Positions 1 to 7,143 of a DNA stretch of 12,471 bases are shown one piece after another. The notes under the pieces were generated by a model, which saw nothing but the letters and a program-made list of their open reading frames with translations, had not been told where the DNA came from and did not search any database. Position 1 is the stretch's first letter; the number at the start of each line of letters is the position of its first letter. The position numbers and the translations under genes were made by a program. Source of the stretch: Halobacteroidaceae bacterium (GTDB lineage Bacteria; Bacillota; Halanaerobiia; B1SED10-174); the NCBI GenBank assembly GCA_003550445.1, contig PUKG01000293.1, forward strand, positions 1 to 12,471. Direction: 5' to 3'.

Positions 1-348
1 GATAAGGAATATGACCCCGTGGTCCGGCGGGAGAAAAGGAAAACCCTGCAGTTTCCGGATTATAAATTAACCTTTGAATTACTCTCCCCCGATCTTAACC
101 GAAAAATGGAAGTCCTTGAAGGGCGGATCCCTCCTGGATCTTTTACCTGCCCCCAACCACTGGCTCACGATGGGGAAGAGTGCACCCTTGTAATCAAGGG
201 AAAAATGGAAATTCAAATTGGTGATAAGGTGTATTACCTTGAAGAAGGAGACAGTATTTATTATTACGCTTCAATTCCGCATAAAATAACAAACGTTGGT
301 GAAGAAGAACTTGTATTTGTTTCCTCAATTACTCCACCCCATTTCTAA
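1..348 (+). CDS. C-terminal cupin domain of a probable XRE/cupin transcriptional regulator (5' end missing)
   Basis: The reading frame is open from base 1, so this is the last 115 residues of a longer protein. The GTG at 19 is internal: conserved-looking sequence (DKEYDPVVRR) runs through it. The visible part is a single cupin barrel. The first cupin motif has His56 and Glu60 in AHDGEE, followed by a G-K-M-E-I-Q-I-G strand. The second motif is GDSIYYYASIPHKITN with His94, and the protein ends TPPHF. This pattern, including the LSPD segment and the closing TPP, is typical of the sensor half of XRE-family helix-turn-helix/cupin regulators, which bind a small ligand and control neighbouring catabolic genes. 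The helix-turn-helix part would lie to the left and is not seen, so a stand-alone cupin protein is possible. Its stop is 9 bases before the next start, so it is probably co-transcribed with the catabolic genes and may regulate them. Confidence 0.82.
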   Translation, partial: DKEYDPVVRREKRKTLQFPDYKLTFELLSPDLNRKMEVLEGRIPPGSFTCPQPLAHDGEECTLVIKGKMEIQIGDKVYYLEEGDSIYYYASIPHKITNVGEEELVFVSSITPPHF

Positions 349-357
349 AGGAGAGGG

Positions 358-1746
358 ATGTCGGAAATGCTTTTTAAAAACGGGGAAATTGTCAGCGGGA
401 GCAAAACAATAAAAGGAGATCTTAGGGTTACAGGAGAAAAGATTTCCGAAATAGGCAAAGGGCTAAAACCTTTTTCCGGGGAAGAAATATATGACCTGGA
501 GGGATGTTTCCTTTTCCCCGGGATTATTGACAGCCATACTCATTTTTCCCTGGAAGCAAGGGGCGAAGTAAGTGATGATGATCCCCAAAATGGAGGATTT
601 TCCGCCCTATGGGGAGGGGTAACAACGGTTATTGACTATGCAGATTTTCTTCCGGGAAGATCATTTAGTGGAAGTATTGAAAAAAGAAAGCAGATATTTA
701 AAGATTGTCCCGTTGATTACCATTTTCACCTGGTATTAAATAAACATTTTGGGGAAAACTGCCTTCAAGGCCTTGAAGAAATCGTATCAATGGGCATTAC
801 TTCCCTGAAACTCTTTACAACCTATCCTGAAGCCGGTTATATGCTGGATGAAAATTTATGGCCCGATATCCTTAATAAATGCAAGGAGATCGGGCTTTTG
901 GTAACTGTTCACGCTGAAGATAATAAAATTGTGGAGGAAAGAACCCAGGCCTACAGGAAGGCAGGTCTTTTGGATTTTAAATTTCATCCCCGCCACCGTC
1001 CGGGGGAAGCAGAAGTAGAGGCGGTTAAATGGCTAAGGAAGATGGTGGAAAAAACCCGCTGCCCGGTTTATGTGGTCCATATTTCTACGGGAGGAGCCTG
1101 GGAAATAATAAATGAAGCTCGAGAAGCGGGACTGCCCATGCTCGGAGAAACCACCCCCCATTACCTTCTTCTTGATGAAAACCTTTTAAACCATCCCCGG
1201 GCTGCCAGAAATATTATGACTCCACCACTCCGGCGGGGAGCAGACCAGGAAATCCTCTGGAAAGGATTGAGTTCGGGAACCATTGATGTTGTTGCTACCG
1301 ACCACTGTGCTTTTTTGGAAGAACGAAAATTAAAGGCAAAAAACGCCCTGGAGGTCCTCCCGGGAATTCCGGGAGTAGAGACCCTCTTACCCCTTACTTA
1401 TTCTTATGGGGTTGAAAGCAAACGGTTTTCTCCGCAAAAATTGGTTCAGGTATTAAGTGAGAATCCCGCAAAAATCTTTGGCCTCTACCCTGAAAAGGGA
1501 AGCCTGCAAAGGGGAACCGACGCCGATCTTGTGGTTTATGACCCTAAAACCCGCTGGGTTTTAAGAGACGAGGATCTCCATTCTCAGGCAGGATATTCAC
1601 CCTTTTCAGGGTTGGAAATAAAAGGAAAAGTAAAATTAACAATGCTTAGGGGGGAAGTTAAGGTCAGGGATAATTCCTTTGTGGGAGAAAAAACAGGTGG
1701 GAAATTCCTTCGGGGGCAGCGCTTAAGCAAGGAGGGAAATCTTTGA
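358..1746 (+). CDS. hyuA: Hydantoinase/dihydropyrimidinase-family cyclic amidohydrolase (HyuA-like)
   Basis: This 462-residue cytoplasmic enzyme should hydrolyse a cyclic amide or ureide. All binuclear-zinc ligands of the family are visible: His60 and His62 (DSHTHF), the lysine to be carboxylated Lys151 (SLKLFTTY), His185 (VHAED), His241 (VVHIST) and Asp315 (ATDHCAF). Tyr156, the transition-state tyrosine of dihydropyrimidinases, is also present. Length and C-terminal segments (GYSPFSGLEIKG, FVGEKTGGKFLRG) resemble E. coli HyuA/YgeZ. The substrate loop is unusual: where D-hydantoinases have a P-N-G motif this protein reads PGIPGVET (335-342), which is more like dihydroorotase or allantoinase. 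True dihydropyrimidinase activity is therefore uncertain. An AAGGAG element at 348-353 precedes ATG 358 by only 4 bases, so ATG 367, nine bases downstream, is an alternative start. It overlaps the next gene by 4 bases. Family certain; substrate inferred to be a purine-ring breakdown product. Confidence 0.88.
   Translation: MSEMLFKNGEIVSGSKTIKGDLRVTGEKISEIGKGLKPFSGEEIYDLEGCFLFPGIIDSHTHFSLEARGEVSDDDPQNGGFSALWGGVTTVIDYADFLPGRSFSGSIEKRKQIFKDCPVDYHFHLVLNKHFGENCLQGLEEIVSMGITSLKLFTTYPEAGYMLDENLWPDILNKCKEIGLLVTVHAEDNKIVEERTQAYRKAGLLDFKFHPRHRPGEAEVEAVKWLRKMVEKTRCPVYVVHISTGGAWEIINEAREAGLPMLGETTPHYLLLDENLLNHPRAARNIMTPPLRRGADQEILWKGLSSGTIDVVATDHCAFLEERKLKAKNALEVLPGIPGVETLLPLTYSYGVESKRFSPQKLVQVLSENPAKIFGLYPEKGSLQRGTDADLVVYDPKTRWVLRDEDLHSQAGYSPFSGLEIKGKVKLTMLRGEVKVRDNSFVGEKTGGKFLRGQRLSKEGNL
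1729..1736 (+). promoter_or_regulatory. Strong ribosome binding site deciding a TTG start
   Basis: AAGGAGGG lies 6 bases before TTG 1743. There is no ATG or GTG in a better position, and the amino-terminal sequence from this TTG matches the usual beginning of 8-oxoguanine deaminases. The TTG shares bases with the TGA stop of the upstream gene (TTGA), which suggests translational coupling. Confidence 0.75.
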
Positions 1747-3107
1747 GTACACTGTTATTGGAAAATATAGATTACCTGGTTACGATGGACGAAAAAAGAA
1801 GGGAATTAAGGAATTACAGTCTTTTAATCGAGGATGGCGTGATAGTTAAGATAGAAAAGGAAATTCAGCCAGAAAAAGGCTGGGAGGTAATTGATTGTAA
1901 AAATAAATGGGTTTTTCCAGGGTTAATTAATACTCACCACCATTTTTACCAGGCTCTTACCAGGTGTTTGGGTGAAGTTCAGGGAGCTGAACTTTTTCCC
2001 TGGCTTAAAACCCTTTATCCAATCTGGGCACGGCTAACTCCGGATGGGGTAGTTGCCAGCACTAAAATTGCCCTGGCAGAACTATTAAAAAGCGGTTGTA
2101 CAACTGCCAGCGATCACCATTATGTTTTTCCCCGGAACCAGGACCCCCACCTGATTGATTGCCAGATTGAAACGGCAAAAGAAATGGGAGTTCGTTTCCA
2201 CCCGTGTCGGGGGAGCATGTCCCGGGGGGAGGATGAAGGAGGACTGCCGCCCCGGGAAGTCGTCCAGAAAGAAAAGGATATTTTAGATGATTCCCTGAGG
2301 TTAATTAACTCCTTTCATGACCCCGCCCCTTATTCCATGTGCCAGATTGTCCTTGCTCCCTGCTCTCCCTTTTCCGTTACTCCAGAACTGCTCAAAGAAA
2401 CGGCTGTCCTTGCCAGGCAATATGGGGTCAGGTGTCATACCCACCTTGCAGAAACAAAAGATGAAGATGATTACTGCCAGAAGGAACTCGGGATGCGCCC
2501 CCTGGAGTTCATGGAAAAAATGGGCTGGACCGGCCAGGATATCTGGTATGCCCACGGGATCCATTTCCGGGAGGATGAACTGGAGGTTCTGGCCAGGACC
2601 AAAACCGGTGTTGCCCATTGTCCGGTTTCAAATCAGAAACTTTCTTCTGGAGTGGCCAGGATCCCGGAAATGCTGCAAAAGGGAATTCCGGTAGGGCTTG
2701 CCGTTGATGGAAGCGCTTCCAATGACGGATCCAACCTGCTGGTGGAAATGAAAAGCGCCCTATTAATGCACAAGCTGTATTGGGGAATAGATTCCCTGGA
2801 CTCCCGCCAGGTTTTAGAAATTGCAACCAGGGGAGGAGCCATGCTTTTGGGGAGACCTGACCTTGGTAGTCTTGCTCCCGGACAGGCCGGAGATCTTTTC
2901 ACGGTGGACCGCATGAAGGTGGGATATGCGGGGGGACAAACGGATCCCGTGACAGCACTTTTAACCTGTGGAGATAGCTTCCAGGCCGATATGACAATAG
3001 TTGGAGGGAAAGTCCTGGTCCAGAAAGGAAATTTAAGGAGATTCGATGAGGAGGAGTTAAGCCGGGAGGGCATAAAGCAATCCCGGGCAATGTTAGGGAA
3101 AGGGTGA
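1743..3107 (+). CDS. 8-oxoguanine deaminase-type aminohydrolase
   Basis: This 454-residue protein belongs to the amidohydrolase superfamily (cytosine deaminase/AtzB/TrzN branch), mononuclear metal type. Visible metal and catalytic residues are His65 and His67 (NTHHHF), His234 and Glu237 (HTHLAE), His271 (YAHGIH) and Asp322 (VDGSASND). The family-specific stretches AELFPWLKTLYPIWARLTP, RGSMSRGEDEGGLPP and LAPCSPFSVT are those I know from 8-oxoguanine deaminases (Pseudomonas PA0142 type), which convert 8-oxoguanine to urate and ammonia. Hydroxyatrazine-type hydrolases share parts of these motifs, so another aminated ring could be the substrate. The start is TTG 1743, supported by AAGGAGGG six bases upstream and by the 4-base overlap with the preceding gene. 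The stop is followed after 4 bases by the ssnA-like gene, a distant paralogue. In this operon the product would feed urate to the molybdenum hydroxylases. Confidence 0.87.
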   Translation: MSTLLLENIDYLVTMDEKRRELRNYSLLIEDGVIVKIEKEIQPEKGWEVIDCKNKWVFPGLINTHHHFYQALTRCLGEVQGAELFPWLKTLYPIWARLTPDGVVASTKIALAELLKSGCTTASDHHYVFPRNQDPHLIDCQIETAKEMGVRFHPCRGSMSRGEDEGGLPPREVVQKEKDILDDSLRLINSFHDPAPYSMCQIVLAPCSPFSVTPELLKETAVLARQYGVRCHTHLAETKDEDDYCQKELGMRPLEFMEKMGWTGQDIWYAHGIHFREDELEVLARTKTGVAHCPVSNQKLSSGVARIPEMLQKGIPVGLAVDGSASNDGSNLLVEMKSALLMHKLYWGIDSLDSRQVLEIATRGGAMLLGRPDLGSLAPGQAGDLFTVDRMKVGYAGGQTDPVTALLTCGDSFQADMTIVGGKVLVQKGNLRRFDEEELSREGIKQSRAMLGKG

Positions 3108-3111
3108 TATT

Positions 3112-4440
3112 ATGCTGATAATTGGAAATGGAACTGTGATTACCAACGATCCCGAGCACCCAATAATTGAAGATGGGGGAATAATGATTCGAGACGGGAT
3201 TATCCAGGAACTTGGACCTACCCACGAGCTAAAGCAGCGCTATCCCCAGGCTTCATTTATTGAAGCAAAGAATAAGGTTGTAATGCCGGGAATGTTGAAT
3301 TCCCACATGCATTTTTACAGTTCCTTTGCCCTGGGCATGGATTTAAAAACGTCTCCTCCAAAGCATTTTACTCAAATTCTGGAGAAGCTCTGGTGGAGGT
3401 TGGACAAGGTTTTACAGGAAGAGGACATATACTATAGCGCCCTGGTTGCAATAATTGATGGAATAAAAAACGGAACCACAACAATTTTGGATCACCATGC
3501 CGGCCCCGGGGCAATTCCCGGATCCCTGGACCAGATTGCCAGGGCTTGCACCGAGCTGGGAATCAGGGCCAGCCTTGCTTATGAGGTTTCGGATAGGGAT
3601 GGAGAAAAAGTTGCGGAACAGGGGATAATGGAAAATGTTCGCTTCTTTGATCGCTGTCAGAAAGAACAAAACCCTTTACTGGCTTCTTCTTTTGGTTTGC
3701 ACGCTTCCTTTACTCTCTCGGATAAAACCCTTGATAGATGTCTGGAGGCAATTGGAACCAGGGAAATTGGTTTCCACATTCACACTGCCGAGGGAAAGGC
3801 CGATCGAGAGGCGTCCCTGGAAAAGCACGGAGTTCCCGTTGTGAAAAGGCTTGACAATTGGGGAGTCTGGAATGATTTAAGCCTGGCAATTCACGGGGTT
3901 CACATTGACGAGGAGGAAATGGAAATTTTGAGGGAAAGAAGTACCCCCGTTATCCATAACCCCGAATCGAACATGGGAAATGCTGTAGGAAGGGCTCCGG
4001 TGCTAAAAATGCTGGGAAAAGGCCTCCTTGTTGGGATGGGAACAGATGGTTATACAACTGACATGTTTGAGGGAATTAAGGTTGCCAATCTTTTGCATAA
4101 ACACGGGGAAGCCGATCCTTCTGTTGCCTGGGGAGAAGTCCAGGAAATGGCTTTCACCAATAATATTGAAATAATGGAAAGGCAGTTTGACCAGAAAATA
4201 GGAGTAATTGCACCTGGGAATCGGGGAGATGTTATCGTTTTGGATTATACTCCTCGAACTCCAATTACTGCAGAAAATTTTTACATGCATATTCTGATGG
4301 GGATATCGGGACGGATGGTGGAGACTGTTCTTGTTGATGGTAGAGTAATCCTAGAAAACCGGGAACTTGTTGGCATTGATGAAACAAAAATTTTCCGAAA
4401 AGCCCGGGAGAGGGCAGAGCGGGTTTGGAAGGAAATATAG
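3112..4440 (+). CDS. ssnA: Putative aminohydrolase SsnA
   Basis: This 442-residue amidohydrolase-superfamily protein has the same length as E. coli SsnA and the same landmark segments: VVMPGMLNSHMHFYS, LWWRLDK, the ILDHHAGP region with G-S-L after it, and GTDGYTTDMFE. Metal and catalytic residues are His65 and His67, His224 and Glu227 (HIHTAE), His261 (AIHGVH) and Asp312. SsnA homologues accompany hyuA, xdh genes and ygfK in anaerobic purine/urate gene clusters. A hydrolytic ring-opening or deamination step on a purine is the likely role, but the substrate cannot be read from sequence. A GGGTGAT element sits just before the ATG, overlapping the stop of the previous gene. The gene is 4 bases from the 8-oxoguanine deaminase-type gene and 16 bases from the permease gene. 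SsnA identity is strong; biochemical role is inferred. Confidence 0.88.
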   Translation: MLIIGNGTVITNDPEHPIIEDGGIMIRDGIIQELGPTHELKQRYPQASFIEAKNKVVMPGMLNSHMHFYSSFALGMDLKTSPPKHFTQILEKLWWRLDKVLQEEDIYYSALVAIIDGIKNGTTTILDHHAGPGAIPGSLDQIARACTELGIRASLAYEVSDRDGEKVAEQGIMENVRFFDRCQKEQNPLLASSFGLHASFTLSDKTLDRCLEAIGTREIGFHIHTAEGKADREASLEKHGVPVVKRLDNWGVWNDLSLAIHGVHIDEEEMEILRERSTPVIHNPESNMGNAVGRAPVLKMLGKGLLVGMGTDGYTTDMFEGIKVANLLHKHGEADPSVAWGEVQEMAFTNNIEIMERQFDQKIGVIAPGNRGDVIVLDYTPRTPITAENFYMHILMGISGRMVETVLVDGRVILENRELVGIDETKIFRKARERAERVWKEI

Positions 4441-4456
4441 AGGGGAGAAGTGATTA

Positions 4457-5803
4457 ATGGAGGAAAGAAAGAGGCTTGATGAAAAGGCCATTGTTCTTTA
4501 CAAACTGGAGGATAGACCCCCATTAATGGAGACAATTCTTCTTGGCCTCCAGCACATGCTTGCAATGTTTGTGGGGATTATTACTCCTCCTTTAATTGTA
4601 GCAGGAGCAATTGGACTCGATACTGAAACAACTGCTTTTATTGTATCAATGGCTTTAATTGCTTCAGGAATAGCCACCTGGCTGCAGATTAAAACCCTCG
4701 GCCCAATTGGCTCCGGGCTGTTGGGTGTCCACGGGACAAGCTTTACCTTTTTACCTCCAGCAATTTCCGCCGGGCTTGCGGGAGGGTTGCCCCTGATTTT
4801 TGGAATGGCCTTAATTACTTCACCCGTAGAAATGGTCCTTTCCAAGTTTGTCGAGCAGGCCCGAAGAATATTTCCCCCTGTTGTTACTGGTTCTGTGGTT
4901 ATGATGATCGGTCTTAGCCTGATCGGTTCGGGGATGAACGATTTTTTGGGAGGAGTAGGTGCCGAGGATTTTGCCAGTCCCCGTAATATTATCCTGGCCC
5001 TTTTTGTTCTCTCGATAATAATTTACTTTAATAGGTTTGGGCGGGGTCTGGCCCGAATTGGAGCGGTTGCAGTTGGTATTATTGTCGGTTACCTTGTAAG
5101 TTTGCCCCTGGGGTTGGTTGATTTCGGCCCTGTTGCAGATGCCGGGTGGTTAACCCTTCCCAGGCCGGTAGCCTATGGATTAAGCTTTAGCTGGGCAGCC
5201 GTAATTCCATGGGTTGTGGCATATTTCATCACCTCCATTGAAACCATAGGTGACCTTACAGCTACTGCCGAAGCTTCTGGAGAACCCGTTACCGGGAAAT
5301 TACATAGCAAACGGCTCCGGGGGGGAGTCCTTGCTGATGGAATAGGTTCTGCAATAGCGGCGGTTTTTAACTCGATGCCCAATACAACTTTTTCCCAGAA
5401 TATTGGAGTAATTCACCTGACCCGAATTGGAAGCAGAGTGGTTGGACTGGCCTGTGGGACCATCCTTCTGGTCCTTGGCTTTTTACCTAAAATTGGGGCC
5501 CTGGTAAGTGTAATGCCCAGACCCGTTCTGGGAGGAGCCACCGTTGCAATGTTTGGCCTTGTAGCAACTTCTGGAATCAGAATAGTTTCCCGAGGGGGCC
5601 TTACCGAGAGAAATATGTTTATCCTTGCCATTGGCCTTGCCCTGGGTATGGGGGTTCAGTACGTCCCGGAGGCAACCGAGCAATTACCGGGGGTTATTGC
5701 AAGTATTTTTGAGCAGCCAATTGCTACCACTGCCATTGTTACCTGTCTTCTTAATCTGATTATTCCCCGAGAAGAAAAGGAGGATGATGCTGATGATAAT
5801 TGA
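4457..5803 (+). CDS. NCS2 (NAT) family purine permease, xanthine/urate type
   Basis: This 448-residue polytopic membrane protein has a roughly 22-residue hydrophilic N-terminus followed by hydrophobic segments along its length, as expected for the 14-span NCS2 fold. Signature features are Gln32-His33 in the first membrane segment (LGLQHMLAMF), GSGLLGVHGTSFTF in segment 3, SIETIGDLTATAEASGEP with Glu262 and Asp266, RGGVLADGIGSAIA, and the NAT signature NTTFSQNIGVIHLTRIGSR (Gln314). These match proton-coupled xanthine and urate carriers (XanQ, UacT, PbuX, UapA) rather than adenine/guanine AzgA proteins. The common Q-N-N-G core is Q-N-I-G here (Ile316). It would import the purine used by the surrounding enzymes. 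A GGGGAG element precedes ATG 4457, and the 3' end overlaps the next gene by 11 bases. Substrate choice among xanthine, urate and related bases is not resolved. Confidence 0.9.
   Translation: MEERKRLDEKAIVLYKLEDRPPLMETILLGLQHMLAMFVGIITPPLIVAGAIGLDTETTAFIVSMALIASGIATWLQIKTLGPIGSGLLGVHGTSFTFLPPAISAGLAGGLPLIFGMALITSPVEMVLSKFVEQARRIFPPVVTGSVVMMIGLSLIGSGMNDFLGGVGAEDFASPRNIILALFVLSIIIYFNRFGRGLARIGAVAVGIIVGYLVSLPLGLVDFGPVADAGWLTLPRPVAYGLSFSWAAVIPWVVAYFITSIETIGDLTATAEASGEPVTGKLHSKRLRGGVLADGIGSAIAAVFNSMPNTTFSQNIGVIHLTRIGSRVVGLACGTILLVLGFLPKIGALVSVMPRPVLGGATVAMFGLVATSGIRIVSRGGLTERNMFILAIGLALGMGVQYVPEATEQLPGVIASIFEQPIATTAIVTCLLNLIIPREEKEDDADDN
5775..5783 (+). promoter_or_regulatory. Ribosome binding site deciding the start of the FAD-subunit gene
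   Basis: AAAAGGAGG ends directly against ATG 5784, too close for that codon to serve as start. ATG 5787 is 3 bases away and ATG 5793 is 9 bases away. The spacing favours 5793. The site lies inside the last codons of the permease gene. Confidence 0.65.
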
Positions 5804-6668
5804 TCTGGGGTATGCGGCCCCGGATTCTCTCCAGAAAGCTCTGCAGATTTTAAAGGAGGACCCTTCCTGCAAGGTTCTGGCGGGGGGGACCGATCTTCTG
5901 GTTAAGTTTTATGACGCCCGGGAAAAAATGGGTAATGTTCTTGATATCTCACGACTTGAGGAATTGAAAGGCCTGGAAATAGGCAAAGATAAAATTTTCC
6001 TTGGTTCACTAACCTCTCACGAACAGATTTACCGGAACCCTCAATTACAAAAGATTGTGCCCTTTTTGTGCAGGGCTGCAAAAAGTGTTGGGGCCCCTCA
6101 AATCAGGCATCAGGGAACATTGGGAGGCAATCTTGCTAATGCATCACCTGCCGCAGATCTGGCCCCACCATTAATTGCTCTTGATGCTGTGGTTTTTCTT
6201 GCAGGACCAGAAGGAGAAAGGTCTTTTAAACTGGCAGATTTTTTTACAGGGCCGGGAAAAACAAGGAAAAATCCCGACGAAATAATTTCCGGAGTTGAGT
6301 TTGCACTGCCCAAGGGAGATTTCCGGGGAACATTTTTAAAGGTAGGCCAGCGCAGGGCCCTGGCCATTGCCGTTGCAAGTCTTGCAATTGCCCTGAATTT
6401 TCAGGATGGAGTGGTAAAAAATATTCGCCTCGCGGCAGGATCAGTTGCTCCAGTTCCTTTGAGGGCAAGAAAAACTGAAAGTATCCTTGAAGGCCAAAAA
6501 CTGGCAGGACTCCCCCTTGACAAAGCGGCGGACCAATTAAAAAAAGAAGCAAGCCCAATTGATGATATTCGGGGAACAGGGGATTACAGGTCGCAGGTCC
6601 TGGGAAACCTTCTCCGCAAAGGGATGTATGAGCTTCTTTCCCAGGAAGGGGTGAGGGAAAATGGCTAA
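5793..6668 (+). CDS. xdhB: Molybdenum hydroxylase FAD-binding subunit (XdhB/CoxM family)
   Basis: This 291-residue protein is the FAD-binding, medium-sized subunit of a xanthine dehydrogenase-type enzyme. It carries electrons from the 2Fe-2S subunit to NAD+ or another acceptor. The two FAD-contact motifs are present: VLAGGTDLL at residues 28-36, and GTLGGNLANASPAAD at 108-122 preceded by GAPQIRHQ. The C-terminal CO-dehydrogenase flavoprotein domain follows (LAAGSVAPVPLRA; DDIRGTGDYR). There is no inserted 4Fe-4S loop of the kind in 4-hydroxybenzoyl-CoA reductase. Length fits XdhB (about 290) better than YgfM (about 260). Three in-frame ATGs exist at 5784, 5787 and 5793; I chose 5793 on ribosome-site spacing. 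It overlaps the permease gene by 11 bases and the next gene by 8. It is the only FAD gene for the two molybdenum hydroxylases in view. Confidence 0.9.
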   Translation: MIIDLGYAAPDSLQKALQILKEDPSCKVLAGGTDLLVKFYDAREKMGNVLDISRLEELKGLEIGKDKIFLGSLTSHEQIYRNPQLQKIVPFLCRAAKSVGAPQIRHQGTLGGNLANASPAADLAPPLIALDAVVFLAGPEGERSFKLADFFTGPGKTRKNPDEIISGVEFALPKGDFRGTFLKVGQRRALAIAVASLAIALNFQDGVVKNIRLAAGSVAPVPLRARKTESILEGQKLAGLPLDKAADQLKKEASPIDDIRGTGDYRSQVLGNLLRKGMYELLSQEGVRENG

Positions 6669-7143
6669 GGTTAAAGTGGAATTCAAGGTTAATGGGAGAG
6701 AATATTCCCGGGAGGTTGAAGCTGCAACAAGATTGCTTGACCTGCTCAGGAATGAATTGGGGCTAATCGGGACGAAGGAAGGCTGTGGAAAAGGAGAGTG
6801 TGGAACCTGTACTGTTTTAATGGATGGGAAACCGGTTAACTCCTGTCTTGTGCTTGCTCCACAGGCAAATGGTAGAGAAATTTTAACTATTGAGGGATTG
6901 AGCTCGGGGGACCGGTTGCATCCCCTGCAGGATGCTTTTATAAAAAAGGGAGCGGTACAGTGTGGCTACTGTACTCCGGGGATACTTATTTCCGCCTATT
7001 ATCTTTTGAAAAATAATCCCCGGCCTAACCGGGATGATATCAAAGAAGGGATTTCCGGAAACCTTTGCCGTTGTACGGGTTATGTGAAAATTATTGAAGC
7101 AATTGAATCTGTAACTGAGGGGAGGGAAGGGCATGAGGAATAG
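6661..7143 (+). CDS. xdhC: Molybdenum hydroxylase 2Fe-2S subunit (XdhC/CoxS family)
   Basis: This 160-residue protein is the small iron-sulphur subunit. The plant-ferredoxin-like cluster is held by Cys42, Cys47, Cys50 and Cys62 (GCGKGECGTC and NSC). The second cluster, in the helical domain, is held by Cys101 and Cys104 (QCGYCTPG) and Cys136 and Cys138 (GNLCRCTGY). All eight ligands are intact. It passes electrons from the molybdenum centre to the FAD subunit. The name follows E. coli usage, where XdhC is the Fe-S subunit; elsewhere xdhC means a maturation factor. It overlaps the gene before by 8 bases and the molybdopterin gene after by 11, in the FAD-FeS-Mo order common for CoxMSL-type enzymes. 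Carbon position and substrate are not determined by this subunit. Confidence 0.94.
   Translation: MAKVKVEFKVNGREYSREVEAATRLLDLLRNELGLIGTKEGCGKGECGTCTVLMDGKPVNSCLVLAPQANGREILTIEGLSSGDRLHPLQDAFIKKGAVQCGYCTPGILISAYYLLKNNPRPNRDDIKEGISGNLCRCTGYVKIIEAIESVTEGREGHEE

Noticed and set aside
19..21. GTG as the true start of the cupin protein
   Set aside because: The frame is open upstream to base 1 with regulator-like sequence and no ribosome site is visible; the gene is cut by the window edge.
3100..3115. In-frame TGA at the gene end as a selenocysteine codon
   Set aside because: The deaminase family ends near this point, the ssnA start follows 4 bases later, and I see no stem-loop with the required position after the TGA.
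2301..3225. Several overlapping antisense and alternative-frame open frames
   Set aside because: All lie under the 8-oxoguanine deaminase-type gene or its junction with ssnA, lack ribosome sites and recognisable motifs, and conflict with well-supported genes.
5784..5792. ATG 5784 or 5787 as start of the FAD subunit
   Set aside because: The AAAAGGAGG site touches or nearly touches these codons; ATG 5793 has normal spacing and gives the usual amino terminus.
5793..6668. 4-hydroxybenzoyl-CoA reductase-type FAD subunit (with an extra 4Fe-4S loop)
   Set aside because: No cysteine-rich insertion is present between the two FAD motifs, and only scattered cysteines occur in the chain.
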